Assembly (NCBI RefSeq): GCF_016862395.1
Contig: NZ_BOMW01000043.1
Span: forward strand, 56,253 to 120,252
Origin: Actinoplanes siamensis
GTDB taxonomy: Bacteria > Actinomycetota > Actinomycetes > Mycobacteriales > Micromonosporaceae
DNA length: 64,000 nt
Direction: 5' to 3'
In this document: piece after piece, positions 34,846-42,661 of the stretch
How positions within the stretch are numbered: position 1 is the first letter of the stretch
Layout: each line of letters begins with the position of its first letter
Translations under genes and position numbers: made by a program
The notes under the pieces: generated by a model
What the model was told of the DNA's origin: nothing
The model's database searches: none
The model's input: the letters and a program-made list of their open reading frames with translations, nothing else

Positions 34846-36033
34846 TCAGCCGGAGGCGGCCAGCCGGACCGTCCGGTAGAGGGTGGCCGCACCGACCCCG
34901 CCCGCGGCGGCCATGAGCGCGAGCCCGGTCCGCCCGGCACGCGGGTTCGCGGTCCGCAGGAGCTGGGAGAAGATGCGCGTGGTCAGGATCGCCCCGCTCG
35001 CGCCGTACGGATGACCGAGCGCGATCGCGCCGCCGTCCCGGTTGACCCGCGCGGGGTCGATGCCGAGCTGGTCGAGGCAGGCGAGGGTCTGCGCCGCGAA
35101 CGCCTCGTTGAACTCGATCACCTCGATGTCCGCGAGGCTCAGCTCAGGGTGGCGCGCCAGCAGGTTGGCGCAGGCCGGGACGGCAGCCAGCCCGAGCTCC
35201 ACCGGGTCGACGGCGCCGACGCCGCTGTCGGCGAAGGCGAGGGCGTACTCGTGGCCGAGGCCGCGGGCGACCTGCGCCGAGACGACGACGACAGTGCTCG
35301 CGCCGTCGTTGAGCGGGCAGCAGTTGCCGGCCGTGACGGTGCCGCCGGGCACGAACGCGGGTTTGAGCCGGGCGAGCCGTTCGACAGTCAGTCCCGGGCG
35401 GGGGCATTCGTCGGTGGCGACCTGGGTCTCCGCGCCGGTCAGCGGCACGATCTCCGCGGCGAAGGTGCCGGTCTGCCGGGCCCGGACCGCGCGGCGGTGG
35501 CTCTCGGCGGCGAACTCGTCCTGCCGCTCGCGGCTCACCTGGTACCGCTGGGCCAGCGTCTCGGCCGCGACACCCATCTCCGGGTCCGCCATGCCCTCGG
35601 GCGTGAACCGGGCCCGGGTGTAGAGACGCGGCGTCTCGAGCCGGTTGCGGGGACGGGTCTGCCGCCAGGGTGCCGTGCTGACGCTCTCCACCCCGCCCGC
35701 GACGACGACCCGCGCGGCGCCGGTCTGGACCAGGCGGGCCGCGAAGTTGACGGCCTCCAGCGCGGACGAGCACTGCTGGTCGATGGAGGTCGCCGGAACC
35801 GTGACGGGCAGGCCGGCGGCCAGCGCGCCGACCCGGGCGATGTTGCCGCCGGGCCCGGCCGCGTTGCCGATGACGACCTGCTCGACCTGGTGCGGTTCGA
35901 TCCGCGCGTCGCGCAGGCACGCGCGGATGACAGGGGCGAGCAACCGATCCGCCGAAATGCCGTCGAAGGTCCCGCCGGCCCGCCCGACGGGGGTGCGGCG
36001 GGCCGCGATCAGGACGGCTTCGGTCAGTTCCAC
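34846..36033 (-). CDS. Thiolase, missing C-terminal catalytic Cys
   Basis: GTG 36033 overlaps the end of the ligase gene by 10 bp and gives 395 aa, the usual thiolase length. The nucleophilic Cys is present in TSIDQQCSSALEAVN, NEAFA is present (EFNEAFAAQTLA) and the catalytic His lies in GGAIALGHPYGASG. The last motif, normally LCxGGGxG with the second active-site Cys, reads MAAAGGVGAA, so that Cys is replaced by Ala. Canonical thiolysis or condensation may therefore be altered. Context: the enzyme follows an acyl-CoA ligase and a biotin transporter. In B. subtilis the thiolase YhfS lies beside the ligase YhfT and BioY. Confidence 0.88.
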   Translation of the reverse strand: MELTEAVLIAARRTPVGRAGGTFDGISADRLLAPVIRACLRDARIEPHQVEQVVIGNAAGPGGNIARVGALAAGLPVTVPATSIDQQCSSALEAVNFAARLVQTGAARVVVAGGVESVSTAPWRQTRPRNRLETPRLYTRARFTPEGMADPEMGVAAETLAQRYQVSRERQDEFAAESHRRAVRARQTGTFAAEIVPLTGAETQVATDECPRPGLTVERLARLKPAFVPGGTVTAGNCCPLNDGASTVVVVSAQVARGLGHEYALAFADSGVGAVDPVELGLAAVPACANLLARHPELSLADIEVIEFNEAFAAQTLACLDQLGIDPARVNRDGGAIALGHPYGASGAILTTRIFSQLLRTANPRAGRTGLALMAAAGGVGAATLYRTVRLAASG

Positions 36034-37556
36034 GGCAGCACCTGGATGTCGGGCCCGGCGGCGAGGTACGCGACCCGCAGCGCCTCCTTGCTCACCTTGC
36101 CACTGTTGGTCATCGGCCAGCGCGAGACCGCCGCCAGCGCACGCGGCAGCTTGTACCGCGGGAGCCGGGCGGCGAGGTGTGCGCGCAGCCGCGCGATGTC
36201 GAGCCGGTCCGCGTCGGCCGCCGACACGATCGCGACGAGCTTCGCGCCGCGCAGCGGGTCGTCGACCGCGACCACGTACGCGTCCTCGATCGCGCCGAAC
36301 GACCGCAGCGCCGCCTCGACCTCGGACGGGTAGATGTTGTTGCCGCCGACGATCACCATGTCGCCCTCGCGGCCCAGGATGTGCAGGCGTCCCGCGTCCA
36401 GGTGACCGTAGTCGCCGACGGTGCACCATTGCCCGTCGCGCCGGAAACCGGAGCGTTCCTCGGTGAGGTATCCGTCGCTGACCAACGGGCTTCGCACGTA
36501 CACCAGTCCCGGGCGCCGGTCCGGCAGGACGTCGCCGGACGGGCCGCGCACCTGGATCTCGACGCCGGGGAAGGCGCCGCCGACGTCGGTGACGTCCGCG
36601 GCGGGCGCGCCGCCGGCGGTCGCCGCTGTCGCCCTGCCCACCGAGACGAAGCTCAGCTCGGAGGCGCCGTAGTACTCCAGGAAGGTGCTGCCGGGCGCGG
36701 CCGCGAACAGGCGGCTCAGGACCGCCGGCGGCATCTTCGAACCGCTGGAGATGAACGTGCTGACGGCCCCCAGCGCGCCCGCCGTCGCGGGCGTTTCCAG
36801 CAGTCGCTGGTACATGGTCGGCACGCCGACGAACCGGGTGGCGGCCAGACGTTCGGCGGCCGCCGCCACTTCGGCTTCGCCGAACCGGGGGAGCGAGACG
36901 AACGTACCCCCGCTGAAGAGCGATTCGGCGAGCGCATAGAGGCTGAGCCCGTGGGCGAGCGGACCGGGGGCGAGCGTCACCGACCACTCGTGCGCCGCGA
37001 ACACCGCCTCGCTGTGGCGCAGGCTTTCCAGCCAGGAACGGTGGGTCCGGACGAACGCCTTGGGCCGGCTGGTCGTGCCCGAGGTGAACCCGATGAGGAA
37101 CCGGCTCGCCGGGTCCGGCGGCGCCCAGTCGGGCGTGGCTGCCCGCGCGGCGCCGCCCGGCACCAGCCAGGCCGTGCGCTCGCTGCCGGCCGGACCGTGC
37201 CGGGCGACGTCCGGATCCTCGGTGATCAGCGAGTCGGGGCGCAGCAGACCGATCGCGGCCTGCGTTTGCGCGAGCGGCCATGCCGGATCCAGCACGGCGA
37301 CGACCGCGCCGGCGATGTCCGCGGCGGCGAACGCGCACGCGAACGACGCCGAGTTGGGCAGGCTGATGGCCACGAGCGGCTCGGGCCACCGCTGCCCGAA
37401 CCGGACGGCGTCCGTGCGATGCTCCCGGATGCCGCGCGCGAGACCGGTCGCCGCGGACAGCAACTGCCCGTACGTCATCCGGTCGTCGCCCAGGGCGAAG
37501 GCGAGATGATCCGGCCGGGTCGCCGCCCACCGCGCGAGGCGGTCGCGCACGGGCAT
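36024..37556 (-). CDS. Acyl-CoA synthetase (AMP-forming)
   Basis: ATG 37556, 2 bp after the bioY stop, gives 510 aa. The AMP-binding P-loop motif is IGFTSGTTSRPKAFVR; A5 is FLEYYGASELSFVS; the A7 region is GQWCTVGDYGHLDAG; the hinge is LHILGREGDMVIVGGNNIYP; and the catalytic Lys is in MTNSGKVSKEAL. It should activate a carboxylate to the acyl-AMP and then acyl-CoA. It lies between bioY and the thiolase with overlaps or near-contacts on both sides, as yhfT does in B. subtilis. A pimelate-like or fatty acyl substrate is a reasonable guess, not shown. Confidence 0.9.
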   Translation of the reverse strand: MPVRDRLARWAATRPDHLAFALGDDRMTYGQLLSAATGLARGIREHRTDAVRFGQRWPEPLVAISLPNSASFACAFAAADIAGAVVAVLDPAWPLAQTQAAIGLLRPDSLITEDPDVARHGPAGSERTAWLVPGGAARAATPDWAPPDPASRFLIGFTSGTTSRPKAFVRTHRSWLESLRHSEAVFAAHEWSVTLAPGPLAHGLSLYALAESLFSGGTFVSLPRFGEAEVAAAAERLAATRFVGVPTMYQRLLETPATAGALGAVSTFISSGSKMPPAVLSRLFAAAPGSTFLEYYGASELSFVSVGRATAATAGGAPAADVTDVGGAFPGVEIQVRGPSGDVLPDRRPGLVYVRSPLVSDGYLTEERSGFRRDGQWCTVGDYGHLDAGRLHILGREGDMVIVGGNNIYPSEVEAALRSFGAIEDAYVVAVDDPLRGAKLVAIVSAADADRLDIARLRAHLAARLPRYKLPRALAAVSRWPMTNSGKVSKEALRVAYLAAGPDIQVLPWN

Positions 37557-37558
37557 GA

Positions 37559-38137
37559 TCAGGCGTCCAGCAGCCGGCTGTAGCCGCTGTGCACCCGTAC
37601 GGCGATCAGGGTGGCCACGACCGCTTTGAGAAGGTCTCCCGGCACGAACACCAGCGACCCGGTGAACGACGTGCCGAGCGACAACCCCGTCGAGACGCTG
37701 GTCCACGGGATGCCGAAGGCGTAGACGACCCCGATGCCACCGATGATCGCGGCGGCGCCGACGCAGAGGTGGCGCACGACGACGTTGTCCTGCCTGATCG
37801 CCCAGCGCTGCACGAGCAGCCCGACCACGAACGCGCCGAAGATCCAGCCGAGGAGGTAGCCGCCGGTGGGGCCGAGGAACACCCCGAATCCGCCCCGGCC
37901 ACCCGCGAGGATCGGCAGGCCGGCCAGCGCGAGAACCACGACGATCAGCGCGGACAGCATGCCGCGCCACGCGCCGAGCAGGGCGCCGGCCAGCATCACC
38001 CCGAGGGTCTGCAGCGTGATCGGCACGGGTGTGACGCCGACCGTGATCGGTGGCACGATGCCGAGCGCCGCGATGACCGCGGCGAAGACGGCGACGAGAA
38101 CGGTGTTCTGCGTGGTGGCGGACCGGGTCTGGACCAT
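37559..38137 (-). CDS. bioY: Biotin ECF transporter substrate-binding subunit BioY
   Basis: The 192-aa membrane protein has six hydrophobic helices and family motifs PPITVGVTPVPITLQTLGVM, LAGALLGAWRGMLSALIVVV, LPILAGGRGGFGVFLGPTGG and a C-terminal FVPGDLLKAVVATLIAV. BioY is the S component that captures biotin. The neighbouring bioN and bioM supply the energising module, so the complete transporter is encoded. Order on the minus strand is bioM-bioN-bioY-ligase-thiolase. Confidence 0.95.
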   Translation of the reverse strand: MVQTRSATTQNTVLVAVFAAVIAALGIVPPITVGVTPVPITLQTLGVMLAGALLGAWRGMLSALIVVVLALAGLPILAGGRGGFGVFLGPTGGYLLGWIFGAFVVGLLVQRWAIRQDNVVVRHLCVGAAAIIGGIGVVYAFGIPWTSVSTGLSLGTSFTGSLVFVPGDLLKAVVATLIAVRVHSGYSRLLDA

Positions 38138-38159
38138 GGGCCTCCTTCGGTACGGCGGA

Positions 38160-38816
38160 TCATCGGACAGCGCGCCGGTCGGTCGGCGGCTCGGAGTCGT
38201 AGCAGCGTGCGTCGATGGCCGCGGAAATTTCCTGCGCCGCCTCGAGGGTGCGCACGATGAGTGGCACGATCACGGCCACCGGACTGTTCTGCAGTCCCCG
38301 GGCGAACTGCGCCTCGCGGATCTCGAGGTACCTGTTCCGGATCTCCGGGATGAACCGCACGGTCATCGCGAGCGCGAGGCTCATCTGCTCCGGGTTCAGG
38401 CCGAGGCGCCGGGTCGGCCGCAGCGCGGCCTCGAACAGGGCGAGCATCTCGCTGAAGCGGGTGGTGAGACTGATCGCGTACGCGAACAGGCACAGCGTCA
38501 GCAGCCGCAGGCAGGCGGTGGTGGCCGCGGCCCACGAGGTCTTGAGGCCGGTGGTGACGAAGACGACGCCGACGATGATCAGCAGCCCGGTCGTCATCCT
38601 CAGCAGGGAGATCACCGGAACGCGGGTGAGCAGCACGGCGAGCACCGCGACGGCGAAGACGACGATCTGCGCGACGAGGTCGGACAACAGGTAGACGCCG
38701 ATCCCCGCCACGAAGAGGAAGCCGAACTTGTAGCCGGCCGGGATGGCGGCGAGAGGCCCGCTCGGCGAGCCGGCGCCGGCGGCGGGCACCAGGCCGGGCG
38801 TGCCGGTCACCCGCAC
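38160..38816 (-). CDS. bioN: Biotin ECF transporter transmembrane subunit BioN
   Basis: The 218-aa protein is an EcfT/CbiQ-type membrane component with about five helices and the cytosolic coupling helices. The first coupling motif is EIREAQFARGLQ (Ala-Arg-Gly), the second EISAAIDARCYDSE, where the usual Gly is Cys. It transmits ATPase movement from BioM to BioY. Its start overlaps the bioM stop by 10 bp, and bioY follows after 22 bp. Confidence 0.92.
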   Translation of the reverse strand: MRVTGTPGLVPAAGAGSPSGPLAAIPAGYKFGFLFVAGIGVYLLSDLVAQIVVFAVAVLAVLLTRVPVISLLRMTTGLLIIVGVVFVTTGLKTSWAAATTACLRLLTLCLFAYAISLTTRFSEMLALFEAALRPTRRLGLNPEQMSLALAMTVRFIPEIRNRYLEIREAQFARGLQNSPVAVIVPLIVRTLEAAQEISAAIDARCYDSEPPTDRRAVR

Positions 38817-39508
38817 AGCTCCTGGTAGAAGTCGAGCGCGTCGGCGGGGGCGCCGTCGAACGCGACGGCGCCGTCGTCGACGACGATCGTGCGTTCGTAA
38901 TCCGCGATCATGTCGAGGTCGTGGGTGACCAGGACGGCTCGTTGGTCGAGCCGGTCGATCTGCTGCTGCAACCGGCGCCGGTTGCGCAGGTCGAGCATGG
39001 TCGTCGGCTCGTCGAACACGATCGTCGACGGATTCATGACCAGCACCGAGGCGAGGGCGATCATCTGCTTCTCGCCGCCGCTGAGCGTGTGCGACTCGCG
39101 GTCGCGCAGGTGAGCCACGCCGAGCCGGGCCAGGATCTCATCGACCCGATCGCTGAGCTGGGCGCCGCGCAACCCGAGGTTCTTGAGGCCGAACGCGATG
39201 TCGTCGCCGACGATCGGCATGACGATCTGGTTGTCCGGATTCTGGAAGACGAAGCCGACCTGCCTGCGGATCTGCTTCGCGTCGCGGGCGGTGACCAGGT
39301 CGCCGACGCGCACCTCGCCGGTCGTCGGCAACACCAACGCGTTCAGCAGCCGGACGAGCGTGCTCTTGCCGGAACCGTTCAAGCCGATGATCGCGATGCG
39401 TCGTTCGTTCAGCTGGAGCGTGATGTCGCGCAGCACGTCGTTGCCGGCACGGTTGACCGTGACGTGATCGAGGCTGATGGTTCGGGTGTCAATCGTTCGG
39501 GGTGGCAA
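38807..39508 (-). CDS. bioM: Biotin ECF transporter ATPase BioM
   Basis: The 233-aa ATPase has Walker A GLNGSGKST, Q-loop FVFQNPDNQIVMPIVGDD (typical of ECF ATPases, which keep QNPDxQ), signature LSGGEKQM, Walker B STIVFDEPTTMLD and H-loop LVTHDL. It powers biotin uptake with BioN and BioY. It overlaps the thioesterase gene upstream by 20 bp and bioN downstream, so all are probably co-translated. Confidence 0.93.
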   Translation of the reverse strand: MPPRTIDTRTISLDHVTVNRAGNDVLRDITLQLNERRIAIIGLNGSGKSTLVRLLNALVLPTTGEVRVGDLVTARDAKQIRRQVGFVFQNPDNQIVMPIVGDDIAFGLKNLGLRGAQLSDRVDEILARLGVAHLRDRESHTLSGGEKQMIALASVLVMNPSTIVFDEPTTMLDLRNRRRLQQQIDRLDQRAVLVTHDLDMIADYERTIVVDDGAVAFDGAPADALDFYQELCG

Positions 39509-39941
39509 CGGCGTCCTTCAGTTCCTCGGCGAGCTGCGACGGGATGCGGACCGGCGATCGCGACGTGAGGTTCACCCGTACCCACATGACGGTGGCCGAC
39601 GCGGCCGGCTCCGGGCGCGGCCGGACCCGGTGGACGTCGACCGTGAACGTGATGCTCGCGGCGCCGACGTCCACCGAGCGCAGGGCGCAGGCGTAGTGGT
39701 CGCGATACCGCAGCGGCGCGAGATACTCGACGGAGGTCCGTTTCACGAGAAATGCCGCTTCGGCAGTGGCCGGGTCGTAGGTAAGGTCTATCCCCGCGTC
39801 GAGCAGTGCTTCGTCGATCGCCGCCTCCGCGAGCGCCAGCAGGCGGGCGTTGTGCAGGTTGCCGTGCATGTCCACATCGGCGAACTGCACCCGGCGGGCC
39901 GGGTGCGTCGGTCCGGGGGCGTCCTGGTGGCCGGCGTTCAC
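39489..39941 (-). CDS. Hotdog-fold acyl-CoA thioesterase
   Basis: GTG 39941 overlaps the stop of the CHY gene (GTGA), so this is the coupled start; it gives 150 aa, the standard size. The YbgC/4-hydroxybenzoyl-CoA thioesterase motif is VQFADVDMHGNLHNARLLAL with the catalytic Asp, followed by FLVKRTSVEYLAPLRYRDHY and a beta strand ending in VMWVRVN. It should hydrolyse an acyl-CoA or acyl-ACP in the cytosol. Position at the head of a biotin/acyl-CoA operon suggests release of a free acid related to that pathway. Confidence 0.85.
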   Translation of the reverse strand: MNAGHQDAPGPTHPARRVQFADVDMHGNLHNARLLALAEAAIDEALLDAGIDLTYDPATAEAAFLVKRTSVEYLAPLRYRDHYACALRSVDVGAASITFTVDVHRVRPRPEPAASATVMWVRVNLTSRSPVRIPSQLAEELKDAVATPND

Positions 39942-40255
39942 CGCGTCTCGAAGTACAGGTCGTGGTGCAGGCGGCAACGCTCGTTGAACGGTGCGTCGCA
40001 GGCCGGGCATCGGACCACAGCCACATACTCGGCGATGGTCAGCTCGGATCCGCAGGCGCCACAGAGAATGGCGTGCCTGTCGTGTTCGGCGACGGGCCAG
40101 CGCACGGTGTCGTGGCCCGCGTGGGAGTCATGACACAGATGACACGGGTAATAGGCGTCGCAGCACTTGAACTTGATCGCCACGATGTCGAGCGGTGTCC
40201 GGTAGTGCACGCACCTCGTCTGCCGATCGACGACGTCTCCCAGTACTTCAGGCAA
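39938..40255 (-). CDS. CHY zinc-finger protein
   Basis: TTG 40255 with GGGAG upstream gives 105 aa. Metal-ligand series: RCVHYRTPLDIVAIKFKCC, YYPCHLCHDSHAGH, HAILCGACGSELTIAEY and RCPACDAPFNERCRLHH. CVHY, the CHxCH pair and paired CxxC define the CHY zinc finger, which in eukaryotes occurs in PIRH2/RCHY1 and in bacteria as a stand-alone protein of unknown role. It is the first gene of the minus-strand run and overlaps the thioesterase by 4 bp. Confidence 0.88.
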   Translation of the reverse strand: MPEVLGDVVDRQTRCVHYRTPLDIVAIKFKCCDAYYPCHLCHDSHAGHDTVRWPVAEHDRHAILCGACGSELTIAEYVAVVRCPACDAPFNERCRLHHDLYFETR

Positions 40256-40520
40256 CTAGACTCCCTCCCGGCTCCACGACGGGCGGGCGCTGCTGGGCCC
40301 GCGGACACGCGCCCACGATATCCACCTCATCGAGGCGGCCGGAAGAGTGAATCGTCACCAGCTGAGGAAGGGCGAACACGAGGCGTGACAGAATAGCTGC
40401 CACGTCGGGTGCGCGCTCACGGGTCCGCGGTCTGGTAGCAGCCGGCCCGCCCGCCGGGGTGACGAGCCCCCGCCCACGGCGCGGTTCCGGGATCGGTCAG
40501 CCGGCGACGGCGTCTGATCG
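40256..40520. other. Upstream region of the CHY-bio operon
   Basis: No gene. This must contain the promoter of the minus-strand operon, but I found no clear -10/-35 pair or palindrome. Confidence 0.4.
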
Positions 40521-40640
40521 ATGACTGGTGGTCACCCGTCCGCGGGGGACCGCGCTGCCGCCGTCCACGTCTCCGACATCCCGCGCGAGCTCGGCGTCTC
40601 CTCCCGCGCCGAAGTCGCCGACCTGGTCACCGGCCACTAG
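40521..40640 (+). pseudogene. LuxR-type HTH C-terminal fragment
   Basis: An ATG frame ends AAAVHVSDIPRELGVSSRAE then VADLVTGH and TAG. HVSxILxxLGVSSRAEVADLV is the recognition helix and last helix of LuxR/GerE regulators. The preceding helices and any sensor domain are absent, so this is a tail-end relic. Confidence 0.6.
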
Positions 40641-40688
40641 GGACGACTCCCGCTCCCCAGCATTGAGCCGGGTTGATAACCTGCGGTG

Positions 40689-41513
40689 ATGGAGGCATCC
40701 ATTCCCCGTGATCTTCAGGAGTTCGTGACGGCCGGTCCGCACGGGTGGCGGGTGGTCCTCATTCCCCGCTTCGCGGCTCATCTCCTGACCTCGGCGGGTG
40801 CCGGCCTGCTGATTCCCGCGGTGGTGGCGACCCCGCTGACGTTGGTCGCGTTGGCGGTCGCCGTGGCCCTCGGCGGGTTGCCAGCCCTGTGGCAGACCGC
40901 CGTGGTCCTGTTCGTGGTGTTCGCGGTGGCCGGCGTCGTGGTCGCGGGCATCTCGGCGCGCGTCGCCGCGACCGAGGTGCGATGGCTGGACCTGCGCTCC
41001 GACCGCACGCCGGCCACGCTCACCGTGCGGCAGGGGCTGCGTTCGCGCGAGATCGCGCTGAGCGACCTGCGCGAGGTCACGGTGGCGGAGCGGCACAAGC
41101 TGGATGCGTTTCTCGGCGTGCGGGTCACGCTACACACCGGCCTGGAGACGATCAGCGGTGACTTCGAGCCGGCCCGGCGGGCGGTCGAGCTCGTCGACGC
41201 CGCCGGGCTCGCCCACTGGATGGCCGACCGTCTCGCCGTCTCCGAGGTGCCGGTGCGGCACCAGGTGGTGCGGGTGCCGGCCCGCCTGACCGTGGAGTCG
41301 TGGTGGCCCGCCGAGGAGGTCGCCGCGATCTGGGAGGTGCCGGTCGAGCAGGTTCCGGACATCGCCGAGGAGCACGAGGTGCGCGTCAAGGATCTGGCAC
41401 CGCGCGTCGGAGCGATGCACATGCCCGGCCGGACGGTGACGCTCTACAACCCCGACGACGTTCACCGCCTGGGTCTTGCCAGACGGGGAGTGCCGCTCGG
41501 GGACGCCGCGTAG
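40689..41513 (+). CDS. Membrane protein with two TM helices, unknown function
   Basis: ATG 40689 (a GTG sits one codon upstream); 274 aa. Two adjacent hydrophobic helices (about 35-85) are followed by a basic, strand-rich cytosolic part (ATLTVRQGLRSREIALSDLR, VTVAERHKLDAFLGVRVTLH) that looks PH-like. A helical C-terminal region includes EEVAAIWEVPVEQVPDIAEE, perhaps a small HTH/SpoVT-like unit. I recognise no named family. Confidence 0.6.
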   Translation: MEASIPRDLQEFVTAGPHGWRVVLIPRFAAHLLTSAGAGLLIPAVVATPLTLVALAVAVALGGLPALWQTAVVLFVVFAVAGVVVAGISARVAATEVRWLDLRSDRTPATLTVRQGLRSREIALSDLREVTVAERHKLDAFLGVRVTLHTGLETISGDFEPARRAVELVDAAGLAHWMADRLAVSEVPVRHQVVRVPARLTVESWWPAEEVAAIWEVPVEQVPDIAEEHEVRVKDLAPRVGAMHMPGRTVTLYNPDDVHRLGLARRGVPLGDAA

Positions 41514-41717
41514 TGCTGCAACCCGATGTCGTCGCTTACGGCGGTTCCAGTCGTTTGCGGTAGTGACAGGCTCGGAGCCTGCGAGTGCGCCCGCCGGGCA
41601 TCCGCTAGTCGGCACGAGCGCGAGTCCGGCAACGACGCAGGCGTGACTGTGTGTAGCTCCCGCGAATCGCGGCGTGAGCGTGTATTCGACCGGTGGGGTG
41701 CCGGGGTGTCGGCGCCT

Positions 41718-42560
41718 TCAGTCCAGGTCTGTCGAACGGCTGAGCTTTTCCCATCTCGCCAAGTCGGTTCTCAACAGTTCGTGGTGGGCGATGATGTGGT
41801 CGACCGCGTCGTTGCCGAGGGCCAGCCGTAGCGGTGGCTCAGCGCTGTCGAGCACCTCCAGAATGGCCTGTGCCGCCTTGGCGGGGTCGCCCGGCTGGGT
41901 GCCGTCCATGGCGTCGACTGCGGCGCGGGTGGACCCCGTCGACACGGCGTATTCCTCGATGGTCCGTGATCGGTGCATCCGGTGGCCGCCGAACTCGGTC
42001 CGGAACGCTCCTGGTTCCACGATCAATACGCGGATGCCGAACGGTGCGACCTCCGCCGCCAGTGCCTCGGACAAGCCCTCAAGTGCGAACTTCGCCGAGC
42101 AGTACGCTCCGAATCCCGGCATGCTCAGCTGCCCGCCCATCGAGCTGAGCTGGATGATTGCTCCGCTGCGCCGGGCACGCATGTGCGGCAGGGCGGCTTT
42201 GGTCACCGCGACAGCACCGAAGAACATCACGTCCATCAAGGCTCGCAGGTCGGCAAGGCTGAGCTCCTCGACGGCGCCGACGCTGCCGTGGCCGGCGTTG
42301 TTCACCAGCACGTCGATCCGGCCGAACTCGGCGATCGTCCGCTCGACGGCGGCAACTACTTGCGCGTCGTCGGTGACATCCAGCGGCGCCGTTCGCACTC
42401 GACCTCGTCCGGCCGTGATGAGATCGTCCAGCTGGTGCGGTTGCCGCGCGGTGGCCATCACCCGGTCTCCGGCGGCGAGGGCCGCCAACACCAGCTCTCG
42501 ACCGAATCCGGCCGAAGCACCCGTGATGAGCCACACCCGGCCCGTCTCCATCATTTCCAC
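41718..42560 (-). CDS. Short-chain dehydrogenase/reductase
   Basis: GTG 42560 (GGGAGCGA upstream) gives 280 aa; an ATG at 42554 is possible. Classical SDR motifs: cofactor loop TGASAGFGRELV, DVTDDAQVV, NNAGHGSVGAVEEL, catalytic Ser in QLSSMGGQLS and Tyr/Lys in YCSAKFALEG, then VEPGAFRTEF. The Ala-Arg after the second strand (MATARQP) suggests NADP(H). The divergent LysR gene 101 bp away probably controls it. Substrate unknown. Confidence 0.9.
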   Translation of the reverse strand: MEMMETGRVWLITGASAGFGRELVLAALAAGDRVMATARQPHQLDDLITAGRGRVRTAPLDVTDDAQVVAAVERTIAEFGRIDVLVNNAGHGSVGAVEELSLADLRALMDVMFFGAVAVTKAALPHMRARRSGAIIQLSSMGGQLSMPGFGAYCSAKFALEGLSEALAAEVAPFGIRVLIVEPGAFRTEFGGHRMHRSRTIEEYAVSTGSTRAAVDAMDGTQPGDPAKAAQAILEVLDSAEPPLRLALGNDAVDHIIAHHELLRTDLARWEKLSRSTDLD

Positions 42561-42661
42561 CGTCGCTCCCGTATGCGTTGTCCACGTCTCGGAACCACCT
42601 TGCCGAACCGTCCCGATACGCCGCCAACACAGCCTTCCTGCAGTGGTTACAGTCTTAGCCT

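Noticed and set aside
33847..36333. 828-codon plus-strand frame
   Set aside because: Opposite strand of the MDR reductase, thiolase and ligase genes, which carry full active-site motifs.
34846..37530. 894-codon frame joining ligase region and thiolase
   Set aside because: Only the part after the GTG at 36033 is thiolase; the front is the ligase gene read out of phase.
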